Assembly (NCBI RefSeq): GCF_000717745.1
Contig: NZ_JOBH01000001.1
Coordinates: 248,001 to 312,000 of the forward strand
Source of the DNA: Streptomyces violens
GTDB taxonomy: Bacteria; Actinomycetota; Actinomycetes; Streptomycetales; Streptomycetaceae
DNA length: 64,000 bases
Direction: 5' to 3'
Made by a program: the position numbers and the translations under genes. Of the stretch, positions 1 to 8,037 are shown one piece after another. The notes below the pieces were generated by a model, which was not told the origin of the DNA, did no database searches, and saw only the letters and a program-made list of their open reading frames with translations. Each line of letters opens with the position of its first letter. Position 1 is the stretch's first letter.

Positions 1-1436
1 CCTCGCCCCGCATCGGCGTCCCCGGCATCGTCTTCTTCATCATCGCCGCCTCGGCGCCGCTCACCGTCGCGGCCGGCGGCATCCCGCAGTCCCTCGGCGT
101 CACCGGCGTCCTCGGCATCCCGCTGCTCTACCTGCTGATCGCGGCCCTGCTCGCGGTCTTCAGCGTGGGCTACGCCGCGATGAGCCGGCACATCACCGGC
201 GCCGGCGCCTTCTACGCGTACGCGGCGCACGGCATCGGCCGCACCGCGGGCGTCGCCGCCGCCTTCGTCGCGCTGGTCTCGTACAACGCGATGCAGGTCG
301 GCATCGCCGGGCTCTTCGGCGCCACCACCGCCGACTTCCTCAAGGCCCGCACCGGCCTGGACGTCCCCTGGTGGGCACTGGTGCTGGCCGCGACGGCGCT
401 GGTCGGGGCGCTGGGCTACCGGCGGATCGACGTGGGCGTGAAAGTACTCGCCGTACTGATCGTCATCGAGTCCGGGACCGTGCTGGTCTTCGACATCGCA
501 CAGTTCGGGCACGCCCCGCAGGGCGTCTCGCTCGCCCCGCTCACCTGGCACGCCGCCACCGACGGTGCGCTCGGCGTCGCGCTGTGCTGCATCTTCGCCG
601 CCTTCATGGGCTTCGAGTCGGCCGCGCTGTACGGCGAGGAGTGCAAGGACCCGCGGCGCACGATCGGCCGCGCGACCTACACCGCGGTCGCGCTCATCGG
701 CGTCTTCTACGCCGGCACGGCCTGGGCGATGATCAGCGGCGCCGGGGACGGGCGCGCGGTGCGCTACGCCGCCGCGCACGGCCCGGAGATGATGTTCGCG
801 CTCGGTGCGGACAGCCTCGGCCCGCTCTTCTCCGACCTGGCACAACTCTTCCTGATCACCTCCCTGATCGCCGCGCTGCTCTCCTTCCACAACGCGGTGG
901 CCCGGTACGTGCGTTCCCTGGGCCGGGAGGGCGTACTGCCGCGCGGGCTCGGCGCACTGCACCCCCGGTACGCCTCCCCCGCCCGCGGCTCGCTCGTACA
1001 GACCGCGGTAACAGTGGCCGTGACCGCCCTCTTCGCGCTCGCCGGGCGCGACCCGGTGGACGACGTCTTCACCTGGCTCACCAACCTCGGCGCGCTGGGC
1101 GTCATCCTGCTGCTGCTCGTCACATCGGTGGCGGTGATCTGCTACTTCGCGCGCCGGGGCGGCCGCAGTACGGACGGCCGTACGGAGGAAGGGACGTGGC
1201 AGCGACTGATCGCGCCCGCGCTCTCGGCCGTCGCCCTCGCCGTGATCTTCTACCTCGCGCTCACCACGTTCCAGGTCCAGCTCGGCGTCGGCCCCGGCAA
1301 CCCACTGCGCTGGATCCTCCCCTGCCTGGTCATCGTGGCCGCCGTGCTGGGCATCGCCTGGGCCCGTTACCTGCGTGCCGCGCGCCCCGCCGCGTACGCC
1401 ACGATCGGCACCTGCGCCACGGACGACAGGCCCTGA
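1..1436 (+). CDS. APC-family amino acid/polyamine permease (5' end cut by window)
   Basis: This is the C-terminal part of a cytoplasmic-membrane permease of the amino acid-polyamine-organocation superfamily, which imports amino acids or amines by proton symport or exchange. The reading frame is open from the first complete codon at position 3, so the true start lies outside the window and the internal ATG at 165 is not a credible start. About ten hydrophobic helices can be seen, with APC-like features: the GVPGIVFFI segment at the edge, and GFESAALYGEECKDPRRTIGR, a helix-6/loop signature of the family. The C-terminus is short and polar (CATDDRP). A metallo-hydrolase gene follows after 39 bases on the same strand and may be co-transcribed. 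The substrate cannot be told from sequence. Confidence 0.85.
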   Translation, partial: SPRIGVPGIVFFIIAASAPLTVAAGGIPQSLGVTGVLGIPLLYLLIAALLAVFSVGYAAMSRHITGAGAFYAYAAHGIGRTAGVAAAFVALVSYNAMQVGIAGLFGATTADFLKARTGLDVPWWALVLAATALVGALGYRRIDVGVKVLAVLIVIESGTVLVFDIAQFGHAPQGVSLAPLTWHAATDGALGVALCCIFAAFMGFESAALYGEECKDPRRTIGRATYTAVALIGVFYAGTAWAMISGAGDGRAVRYAAAHGPEMMFALGADSLGPLFSDLAQLFLITSLIAALLSFHNAVARYVRSLGREGVLPRGLGALHPRYASPARGSLVQTAVTVAVTALFALAGRDPVDDVFTWLTNLGALGVILLLLVTSVAVICYFARRGGRSTDGRTEEGTWQRLIAPALSAVALAVIFYLALTTFQVQLGVGPGNPLRWILPCLVIVAAVLGIAWARYLRAARPAAYATIGTCATDDRP

Positions 1437-1475
1437 TCACAGCCCCCTTCCCCTTCCCCTCCGAGGAGTTCACCT

Positions 1476-2603
1476 GTGCCCGAGAAGCCGACTGCCGGAG
1501 GGCCGCTGTCCCGCCGCCGCCTCCTCGCCGCCACCGGCGCCGCCACGCTCGCCGGCGGAACCGCAGCCCTGGGAGCGACCCCTGCGTCCGCCACGTCCCG
1601 CATCCGCCCGCTCGACGGCCCCCGCCTCGTCCTCCTCGGTACCGCGGCGGGCCCGCCCCCGGAGAGGACCCGGCGCGGCATCGCCAGCGCGCTCGTCGTC
1701 GACGGTCGTACGTATGTGATCGACTGCGGCCGCTCGGCCGTGACCCAGTACCAGCTCGCCGGCCTGAAGCTGGCGGACCTCACGTCGATCTTCCTGACGC
1801 ATCTGCACGCCGACCACATCGCCGACTACTACAACTTCTTCCTGCTCGGCGCGCAGCTCTCCAACGACGAGGACGACCTGATCACCGAGCCGGTGGACGT
1901 GTACGGGCCGGGCCCGGCCGGCGCCCTGCCGCCCGCCTTCGACAACGACGACCCGCCGGTCGTCGCGCCGCACCACCCCACCCCGGGCCTGAAGCGGCTG
2001 ACGGAGAAGCAGATCGAGGCGTTCGCGTACAGCACCAACGTCTTCATCCGGGACTCCGGCATCGCGGACCCCCGCACCCTCGTCCGCACCCACGAGATCG
2101 AGCTGCCGGAGGGCACGGGCGCGCACCCGCTCGGCCCGACCGCGCCGCCGATGGAGCCGTTCGAGGTGGCGGACGACGGGACGGTCCGGGTGACGGCGAT
2201 CCTGGTGGACCACGGGCCGGTGTTCCCGTCGTACGCGTTCCGGTTCGACACCGCGTACGGGTCGGTGGTCTTCTCCGGCGACACGGTCAAGCACGACAAC
2301 GTCGTACGGATCGCCCGGGGCGCCGACCTCCTCGTGCACGAGGTGATGGACGCGGACTTCTACCGCAAGGCCGGGCTGCCGCCGGCCTATCTGGACCACA
2401 TGCTGCAGTCGCACACCGACGTCACCGAGGTCGGCCCGATCGCCGAGGCCGCGGGCGTCGACACCCTCGTACTGAGCCACATCTGCCCCGCCGACCCGAA
2501 AAACGTCTCCTCGGCGGAGTGGCGCCGCCGCGCGGGCAAGGGCTTCTCGGGCCGGGTCATCGCGGGCGAGGACCTGCAGCAGATACCGCTGCGGAGGCGG
2601 TGA
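1476..2603 (+). CDS. Tat-exported metallo-beta-lactamase-fold hydrolase
   Basis: 375 aa, GTG start preceded by GAGGAG. Residues 12-39 form a twin-arginine signal (SRRRLLAATGAATLAGG) ending near ASA-TS, so the folded protein is probably exported. The zinc-binding motif of the metallo-beta-lactamase fold, HLHADH, is at residues 109-114. Later ligand regions include VVFSGDTVKHDN and a final LSHICP segment. The overall arrangement is closest to the RNase Z/arylsulfatase-like branch, with a long insert between strands, but an exported protein is unlikely to process tRNA. An exported phosphodiesterase or arylsulfatase-like hydrolase is plausible; the substrate is unknown. It follows the permease gene closely, so shared transcription is possible. 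Confidence 0.8.
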   Translation: MPEKPTAGGPLSRRRLLAATGAATLAGGTAALGATPASATSRIRPLDGPRLVLLGTAAGPPPERTRRGIASALVVDGRTYVIDCGRSAVTQYQLAGLKLADLTSIFLTHLHADHIADYYNFFLLGAQLSNDEDDLITEPVDVYGPGPAGALPPAFDNDDPPVVAPHHPTPGLKRLTEKQIEAFAYSTNVFIRDSGIADPRTLVRTHEIELPEGTGAHPLGPTAPPMEPFEVADDGTVRVTAILVDHGPVFPSYAFRFDTAYGSVVFSGDTVKHDNVVRIARGADLLVHEVMDADFYRKAGLPPAYLDHMLQSHTDVTEVGPIAEAAGVDTLVLSHICPADPKNVSSAEWRRRAGKGFSGRVIAGEDLQQIPLRRR

Positions 2604-2627
2604 CCGCACCGCGGCGGCCCGGCCGCG

Positions 2628-3767
2628 TCAGCCGCCCGACGTGTCCAGCTCCGCGTCCGCGCCCACGCCCGCGCAGTCGTACGGGTCGTCCAGCCAGCCG
2701 TCCGGGAGGACGACCTTGTTGCGGCCCGAGGTGCGGCCGCGGGGGCCGTCGGCGCCGGCCGGCCAGGGCTGGTCGAGGTCCAGCTCGGCGAGGTGGTCGG
2801 CGAGCTCGGCGAGGGAGGAGGAGACGGCGAGCTTGCGGCGCATCTCCGAGCCGACGGCGAAGCCCTTGGTGTACCAGGCGACGTGCTTGCGGAAGTCGAT
2901 CACGCCGCGCGCCTCGTCGCCCAGCCACTCGCCGAGGAGCGTCGCGTGCCGGACCATGACCTCGGCGACCTCCTTCATGGTCGGCCGCGCGTAGTCCTCC
3001 TCGCGGCCCTCGAAGGCGGCCACCAGGTCGCCGAAGAGCCAGGGGCGGCCGAGGCAGCCGCGGCCGACGACCACGCCGTCGCAGCCGGTCTCGCGCATCA
3101 TCCGCAGCGCGTCGTCGGCGGACCAGATGTCGCCGTTGCCGAGCACGGGGATGTCGCTGACCGCGCCGACGTGCTCCTTCAGGCGCGCGATGGCGTCCCA
3201 GTCGGCGGTGCCGCCGTAGTGCTGGGCGGCAGTGCGGCCGTGCAGCGCGACCGCCGTCACGCCCTCCTCGACGGCGATCCGGCCGGCGTCGAGGTAGGTC
3301 ATGTGGTCGTCGTCGATGCCCTTGCGCATCTTGATCGTGACGGGCAGCGAGCCGGCGTTGCCGACCGCCTCGCGCAGGATCGAGCGCAGCAGATTGCGCT
3401 TGTACGGGAGGGCCGAGCCGCCGCCCTTGCGCGTCACCTTCGGGACCGGGCAGCCGAAGTTCAGGTCGATGTGGTCGGCCAGGTCCTCCTCCGCGATCAT
3501 GCGGACGGCCTTGCCGACGGTGTCCGGGTCGACCCCGTACAGCTGGATCGAGCGCGGCTTCTCGCTCGCGTCGAAGTGGATCAGCTGCATGGTCTTCTCG
3601 TTGCGCTCGACCAGCGCCCGCGTCGTGATCATCTCGCTGACGAAGAGGCCCTTGCCGCCCGAGAACTCCCGGCACAGGGTCCGGAAGGGCGCGTTGGTGA
3701 TCCCGGCCATCGGCGCGAGGACCACCGGGGGCTGCACACTGTGCGGGCCGATCTGCAGCGAGGACAT
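2628..3767 (-). CDS. dusB: tRNA-dihydrouridine synthase (DusB type)
   Basis: FMN-dependent reduction of uridine to dihydrouridine in the D-loop of tRNAs. 379 aa from the ATG at 3767, giving MSSLQIGPHS. The frame stays open about 50 codons further upstream, but that stretch has no family similarity and contains a Streptomyces intergenic repeat. Family signatures: VVLAPMAGITNAPFR near the N-terminus, the catalytic-cysteine loop LNFGCPVPKVTRKGGG, and GRTAAQHYGG and VLGNGDIW in the TIM barrel. The length fits bacterial DusB. It is transcribed convergently with the metallo-hydrolase gene, with only 24 bases between the stops. Confidence 0.93.
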   Translation of the reverse strand: MSSLQIGPHSVQPPVVLAPMAGITNAPFRTLCREFSGGKGLFVSEMITTRALVERNEKTMQLIHFDASEKPRSIQLYGVDPDTVGKAVRMIAEEDLADHIDLNFGCPVPKVTRKGGGSALPYKRNLLRSILREAVGNAGSLPVTIKMRKGIDDDHMTYLDAGRIAVEEGVTAVALHGRTAAQHYGGTADWDAIARLKEHVGAVSDIPVLGNGDIWSADDALRMMRETGCDGVVVGRGCLGRPWLFGDLVAAFEGREEDYARPTMKEVAEVMVRHATLLGEWLGDEARGVIDFRKHVAWYTKGFAVGSEMRRKLAVSSSLAELADHLAELDLDQPWPAGADGPRGRTSGRNKVVLPDGWLDDPYDCAGVGADAELDTSGG

Positions 3768-3850
3768 GTGAGCGGATTCCTTCGACGGGTACGAGGGGTA
3801 CGGCCTCCCATTGTCCCGCACCCGGGAAGTGAGTCGTCCCTGCGGCCGCC

Positions 3851-3882
3851 CGCGCCCCGTCAGGGGCGCGGGGAACTGCGCG
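3851..3882. repeat. Streptomyces-type GC-rich intergenic palindromic repeat, copy 1 (half form)
   Basis: The stretch holds CGCGCCCC-gtca-GGGGCGCG (3851-3870) followed by GGGAACTGCGCGA. About 21 bases from 3862 are identical to the right arm of the perfect palindrome at 6396-6435. The tail continues with a further conserved-looking stretch up to about 3935. It lies between the XRE regulator gene and dusB and could act as a terminator for the regulator gene. Similar elements are very common between streptomycete genes; that statement is from general knowledge. Confidence 0.6.
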
Positions 3883-3924
3883 AGCAACCACGACGGCGGG
3901 TCGGTCGGCAACGGCCGCAAACCC

Positions 3925-4836
3925 CTACGGCGAGCCGCCGCAGTCGGCCTCGGCCCCCTCCGCGGCCTTCGCCGCCACCGCCAGCTCCCGCAGCCGTTCC
4001 AGCCGCTCCCGCGACGCCTCGTCCTGCGGCGAGTACACCGTCACCCGGATGCCCTCCCGCGCGCCGACGTACATCGGGGTGTTGGCCACCCGCACCAGCC
4101 CGACCTCCGGGCTCTCGAACGTCTTGGTCTTCGCCCGGGCGCACAGCACCTCGTGCCGGTCCCAGAGCTCCCGGAACTCCGGCGAGGCCTGCTGCAGCCG
4201 CTTGAGCAGCGCCTTCCAGGCGGGCTCCGCGACATGCTCGGCCATCGCGGCACGGAAACGGGCCGTCATCTGGCTGAGCGTCTTCTCGAGGTCGGGCACG
4301 GCGGCCCGCCACTCGGGGTGCGTGAAGGTGAGCCACAGACAGTTGCGGTCCTGCGGCTCCAGCGCGTCGAGGTCGGTCAGCAGCCGCCCGTACGTGCGGT
4401 TGTACGCGAGGATGTCGTACCGCCGGTTCTGCACGCAGGCCGGGAACGGCTCCAGCTGCGCCAGCACCTGCCGCAGCTCCGGCGAGACCACCGCGCACTC
4501 GCCGCCGGGCGCCGGGTCGACCGCGTCGGCGAGCGCGAAGAGATGCGTACGCTCGCTGGCATCGAAGAGCAGCGCCCGCGCCACCGCGTCCAGCACCTGC
4601 GCCGAGACATGGATGTCCCGGGCCTGTTCGAGCCAGGTGTACCAAGTGACCCCGACCGCGGCGAGCTGCGCGACCTCCTCGCGGCGCAGCCCGGGGGTGC
4701 GCCGCCGCGGGCCGCGCGGCAGGCCGACCCGCTCGGGCGTGATGCGTTCGCGGCGGCTGCGCAGGAACGCGGCCAGCTCGTGCCGGCGGACCCGGGCGGC
4801 GTCGCGGGCGGGCGCGGGGAGGGCGGTGACGGTCAT
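3925..4836 (-). CDS. XRE/MmyB-family transcriptional regulator
   Basis: 303 aa from the ATG at 4836 (MTVTALPAPARD). The first 90 residues hold a helix-turn-helix of the Xre type: FLRSRRERITPERVG, then TPGLRREEVAQLAAVGVTWYTWLEQ, typical of the streptomycete MmyB-like group. From about residue 105 onward a PAS-like ligand-binding domain of the MmyB type follows (PACVQNRRYDILAYNRTYG, NCLWLTFTHPEWR), a domain shown in the founding member to bind a fatty-acid-like ligand. The gene is divergent from an efflux MFS gene with 100 bases between the starts, the usual arrangement for a regulator of a neighbouring transporter. A perfect 8+8 inverted repeat lies in that gap. It is therefore probably a local repressor of itself and the pump. 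Confidence 0.9.
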   Translation of the reverse strand: MTVTALPAPARDAARVRRHELAAFLRSRRERITPERVGLPRGPRRRTPGLRREEVAQLAAVGVTWYTWLEQARDIHVSAQVLDAVARALLFDASERTHLFALADAVDPAPGGECAVVSPELRQVLAQLEPFPACVQNRRYDILAYNRTYGRLLTDLDALEPQDRNCLWLTFTHPEWRAAVPDLEKTLSQMTARFRAAMAEHVAEPAWKALLKRLQQASPEFRELWDRHEVLCARAKTKTFESPEVGLVRVANTPMYVGAREGIRVTVYSPQDEASRERLERLRELAVAAKAAEGAEADCGGSP

Positions 4837-4880
4837 GCGTCCAGGGTGGCGCACCGCCGAGCCGGTTGCCAGGTAGTGCC

Positions 4881-4908
4881 GGTACCAGGATGAGCACACT
4901 CTGGTACC
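4881..4908. promoter_or_regulatory. Candidate operator between MmyB regulator and MFS efflux genes
   Basis: A perfect inverted repeat, GGTACCAG (4881-4888), 12-base spacer, CTGGTACC (4901-4908), sits between the divergent starts at 4836 and 4937. A TTGCCA hexamer (4866-4871) just upstream could be the -35 of the MFS promoter, which would put the operator over or next to the -10. That the adjacent regulator is the binding protein is inference from position. Confidence 0.6.
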
Positions 4909-4936
4909 CGGCTGGGCGCTGCCGGATCGTCGCAGT

Positions 4937-6391
4937 GTGAGCACCACGACAACCACACCGGATCCCATCGCCCCCGACCAGAACCACACACCCGGAAGGG
5001 CCGCCCCCGCCGCCCATCTGTCCGCGTTCGGCCTGGCCACCCTCCTCCTGGGCGCCGCGCTGCCCATCACCGACTTCTTCATCGTGAACGTCGCGCTGCC
5101 CTCCATCGAGCACGATCTGCGGGCCGGGCCCGCCATGGTGGAGATGGTCGCGGCGGCCTACGCCATGGCGTACGCCGTGCTGCTCGTCCTCGGCGGCCGG
5201 CTCGGCGACACGTACGGCAGGCGGCGGCTCTTCCTGTGGGGCGCGGCCGCCTTCGGCCTGACCTCGCTGGCCTGCGGCCTGGCGCCGGACGCCTGGACGC
5301 TGGTCGCGGCGCGGGCCGCGCAGGGCGCGGCGTCCGCGGTGATGCTGCCGCAGGTGCTGGCCACCATCCACGCGACCACGTCCGGCGAGCGGCGCGGCCG
5401 GGCGCTCGGCCTGTACGGCGCGATGGGCGGCGCCGCCGCAGTGGCCGGGCAACTGCTCGGCGGGCTGCTGGTCTCCGCCGATCTGCTGGGCACCGGCTGG
5501 CGCGCGATCTTCCTGGTGAACGTGCCGGTGGTGGCGGCCGTCCTGGTGCTGGGCCGGTTCTCGGTACCGGACAGCCGGGCGGCGCGCCCGTCCCGCGGCG
5601 ACCGGGCCGGCACGGTCCTCTTCGCGCTCGCCCTGGTCGCGCTGCTGCTGCCGCTGACCGAGGGCCGGGCGGCCGGCGGCCCACTGTGGTCCTGGCTGCT
5701 GCTGGCCGCCGCACCCCTGCTGGCCTGGGCGTTCTACGCGGTCGAGCGGCGGGCCGAGCGCAGCGGCGGTGCCCCGCTGCTGCCGCCGTCCCTGCTGCGC
5801 GAGCCGGGGGTGCGGCGCGGGCTGGCCGTCGCCGTGCCGCTCTTCGCCGGGTTCGGCGGCTTCATGTTCGTGCTGGCGATTTCGCTCCAGCAGGGGCTGG
5901 GGCTGTCGCCCGTGGTGGCGGGCGCCGCGGTGGCACCGATGAGCGTGGCGTACCTGCTCACGTCCCTGTGGGGTCCCCGGCTGGCACCCCGGCTGGGCAG
6001 CCGGGTGCTGACGGCCGGCGCGGTGGTCCACGCCGTGGGGCTGGCCCTGCTCGCCGGGACCGTCCTCACCCGCTGGCCGGACCTGGACCCGGTCTCCCTG
6101 GCCCCCGCGATGGCCGTCATCGGCGCCGGCCAGGGCTTCCAGCTCCCGACGTACTTCCGGGTGATGCTCGCCTCCGTACCGCCGGAGCGCGCGGGCGCGG
6201 GCAGCGGCCTCTCGGTCACCGCCCAGCAGACCTGCCTCGCCCTCGGCGTCGCGACGATCGGCTCGGTGTACTTGGCCCTCGTCCCGTCGGCCGGCGTACG
6301 CAACGCCCTGCTCATCGCACTCGCCGTCCAGTTCGCCGGCCTCCTGGCCATGACGGCCCTGTCCCTGCGCCTGCCGCGCGCCCTGCACTGA
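4937..6391 (+). CDS. MFS drug-efflux transporter, DHA2/EmrB-QacA type
   Basis: 484 aa, GTG start. The protein has about 14 hydrophobic helices, the number expected of the DHA2 (14-TMS) drug:proton antiporters. Signatures seen: TDFFIVNVALPSIEHDLRAG in helix 1, the motif-A loop GGRLGDTYGRRRLF, and a motif-C-like GLYGAMGGAAAVAGQLLGG region. It probably exports a toxic or signalling compound across the cytoplasmic membrane; the substrate is not readable. It is divergent from an MmyB-type regulator with a shared palindrome, so expression is probably ligand-induced. It ends directly before a strong 18+18 palindrome that should terminate transcription. Confidence 0.9.
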   Translation: MSTTTTTPDPIAPDQNHTPGRAAPAAHLSAFGLATLLLGAALPITDFFIVNVALPSIEHDLRAGPAMVEMVAAAYAMAYAVLLVLGGRLGDTYGRRRLFLWGAAAFGLTSLACGLAPDAWTLVAARAAQGAASAVMLPQVLATIHATTSGERRGRALGLYGAMGGAAAVAGQLLGGLLVSADLLGTGWRAIFLVNVPVVAAVLVLGRFSVPDSRAARPSRGDRAGTVLFALALVALLLPLTEGRAAGGPLWSWLLLAAAPLLAWAFYAVERRAERSGGAPLLPPSLLREPGVRRGLAVAVPLFAGFGGFMFVLAISLQQGLGLSPVVAGAAVAPMSVAYLLTSLWGPRLAPRLGSRVLTAGAVVHAVGLALLAGTVLTRWPDLDPVSLAPAMAVIGAGQGFQLPTYFRVMLASVPPERAGAGSGLSVTAQQTCLALGVATIGSVYLALVPSAGVRNALLIALAVQFAGLLAMTALSLRLPRALH

Positions 6392-6395
6392 AAAA

Positions 6396-6435
6396 CGCAG
6401 TTCCCCGCGCCCCTTGAGGGGCGCGGGGAACTGCG
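6396..6435. terminator. Perfect palindrome, bidirectional terminator / Streptomyces intergenic repeat copy 2
   Basis: An 18-base arm (6396-6413), loop TTGA, and an exactly complementary arm (6418-6435) with core CAGTTCCCCGCGCCCC. It sits between the convergent MFS and glyS genes, right after the MFS stop. The right arm repeats the sequence at 3862-3882. A second small hairpin, CCTCCG-cta-CGGAGG, follows near 6460-6475. Confidence 0.8.
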
Positions 6436-6509
6436 CGCTCAGTCAGAGCGGCGGGCCACCTCCGCTACGGAGGCGCGGCCCCACCCCGGGGGCCCGGAAA
6501 ACCGCTGGG

Positions 6510-7892
6510 TCAGCAGCCCAGCAGACGCCCACCCAGGTAAGACTGGATCTGATCCAGAGAGACCCGCTCCTGCTTCATCGTGTCGCGCTCGCGCACGGTC
6601 ACGGCATTGTCGTCGAGGGTGTCGAAGTCGACCGTGACGCAGAACGGCGTGCCGATCTCGTCCTGGCGGCGGTAGCGGCGGCCGATCGCGCCCGCGTCGT
6701 CGAAGTCGATGTTCCAGTTCTTGCGCAGGTCCGCCGCGAGGCCCTTGGCCTTCGGGGAGAGCTGCGGGTTCCGGGACAGCGGCAGGACGGCGACCTTGAC
6801 CGGCGACAGGCGCGGGTCGAGGCGCAGGACGGTGCGCTTCTCCATCTTGCCCTTGGCGTTGGGCGCCTCGTCCTCGGTGAACGCGTCGAGCATGAAGGCG
6901 AGCATCGCGCGGCCGACACCGGCCGCGGGCTCGATGACGTACGGGACGTACCGCTCGCCGGCCTCCTGGTCGAAGTACGACAGGTCCTGGCCGGACGCCT
7001 TGGAGTGCGAGGAGAGGTCGTAGTCCGTGCGGTTCGCGACACCCTCCAGCTCGCCCCACTCCGAGCCGCCGAACTGGAAGCGGTACTCGATGTCAGCGGT
7101 GCGCTTGGAGTAGTGCGAGAGCTTCTCGGCGGGGTGCTCGTACCAGCGGATGTTCTCCTCGCGGATGCCGAGGTCGCGGTACCAGTTCCAGCGTTGCTCC
7201 ATCCAGTACTCGTGCCACTGCTCGTCCTCGCCCGGCTTGACGAAGAACTCCATCTCCATCTGCTCGAACTCGCGGGTGCGGAAGATGAAGTTGCCCGGCG
7301 TGATCTCGTTCCGGAACGACTTGCCCATCTGGGCGATGCCGAACGGGGGCTTCTTCCGCGAGGTCTGCTGGACCTGGGCGAAGTTGGTGAAGATGCCCTG
7401 GGCGGTCTCGGGGCGGAGGTACGCGACCGAGCCGGAGTCCTGGGTCGGGCCGAGGTGCGTGGAGAGCAGGCCGGAGAACTGCTTGGGCTCGGTGAAGCCG
7501 CCCTTGTTGCCGCAGTGCGGGCAGTTGATGTCGGCCATGCCGTTGGCGGGCAGGTGGCCGTGCTTGGCCTCGTACGCCTCTTCCAGGTGGTCCGCGCGGA
7601 ACCGCTTGTGGCAGGAGGTGCACTCGGTCAGCGGGTCGGTGAAGGTCGCGACGTGACCGGACGCGACCCAGACCTCGGAAGCCAGGATGACGGACGAGTC
7701 GAGACCGACCACGTCGTCGCGGGAGGTGACCATGTTGCGCCACCACTGGCGCTTGATGTTCTCCTTGAGCTCGACTCCCAGCGGCCCGTAATCCCAGGCG
7801 GCTCGCTGGCCGCCGTAGATCTCGCTACACGGGTATACGAAGCCACGGCGCTTGCTCAGGCTGACGATGGTGTCGATCTTGTCGGCGGCCAC
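6510..7892 (-). CDS. glyS: Glycyl-tRNA synthetase (alpha2, class II)
   Basis: Charges tRNA-Gly with glycine in the cytoplasm. 460 aa from a GTG start. It is the dimeric, eukaryote-like single-chain form, as in other actinobacteria. Signatures: [13 protein letters not shown] at the N-terminus, class II motif 2 around [22 protein letters not shown], motif 3 near [14 protein letters not shown], and a zinc-binding insert with CTSCHK and CPHCGNKG. The C-terminal anticodon-binding domain begins around [14 protein letters not shown] possible promoter (TTGATC, 19 bases, TAACCT) lies about 40-75 bases upstream. It is divergent from znuA; the Zur boxes lie more than 100 bases away, nearer znuA. Confidence 0.97.
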   Translation of the reverse strand: MAADKIDTIVSLSKRRGFVYPCSEIYGGQRAAWDYGPLGVELKENIKRQWWRNMVTSRDDVVGLDSSVILASEVWVASGHVATFTDPLTECTSCHKRFRADHLEEAYEAKHGHLPANGMADINCPHCGNKGGFTEPKQFSGLLSTHLGPTQDSGSVAYLRPETAQGIFTNFAQVQQTSRKKPPFGIAQMGKSFRNEITPGNFIFRTREFEQMEMEFFVKPGEDEQWHEYWMEQRWNWYRDLGIREENIRWYEHPAEKLSHYSKRTADIEYRFQFGGSEWGELEGVANRTDYDLSSHSKASGQDLSYFDQEAGERYVPYVIEPAAGVGRAMLAFMLDAFTEDEAPNAKGKMEKRTVLRLDPRLSPVKVAVLPLSRNPQLSPKAKGLAADLRKNWNIDFDDAGAIGRRYRRQDEIGTPFCVTVDFDTLDDNAVTVRERDTMKQERVSLDQIQSYLGGRLLGC

Positions 7893-8000
7893 GGTGCTCT
7901 CTTCATTGCGACGACGAACAGCGAATGACTCAGGTTACCGGCGGCCATGCCCCCCGGATCAAATCGGTTCCCGCCGCTGTCCCCCTCTCACCTGGTTTGT

Positions 8001-8015
8001 TGACAATCGTTTCCA
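8001..8015 (+). promoter_or_regulatory. Zur box 1 upstream of znuA, overlapping the -35
   Basis: TGACAAT-C-GTTTCCA is a 7-1-7 imperfect palindrome that fits the Streptomyces Zur consensus (TGAAAAT-G-ATTTTCA). It overlaps TTGACA (8000-8005), a perfect -35 hexamer. A second box starts exactly 22 bases downstream, on the same DNA face. Confidence 0.75.
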
Positions 8016-8022
8016 GCCTAGT

Positions 8023-8037
8023 TGAAAATGACTGTCA
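8023..8037 (+). promoter_or_regulatory. Zur box 2 overlapping the znuA -10 and start
   Basis: TGAAAAT-G-ACTGTCA is the better match to the Zur palindrome. It covers the best -10 candidate (GAAAAT, 8024-8029, 18 bases after TTGACA) and reaches the A of the ATG at 8037. Bound Zur would therefore block both promoter elements and the transcription start. Confidence 0.8.

Noticed and set aside
371..2959. Long open frame of 862 codons on the + strand
   Set aside because: Arg/Pro/Ala-rich translation, no family pattern, and overlaps the permease and hydrolase genes in another frame. It is a shadow caused by high GC.
3860..6388. 842-codon frame on the minus strand opposite the MFS gene
   Set aside because: The MFS gene has clear helices and motifs; the opposite frame has low-complexity Gly/Arg/Gln content and only reaches through the regulator gene in a wrong frame.
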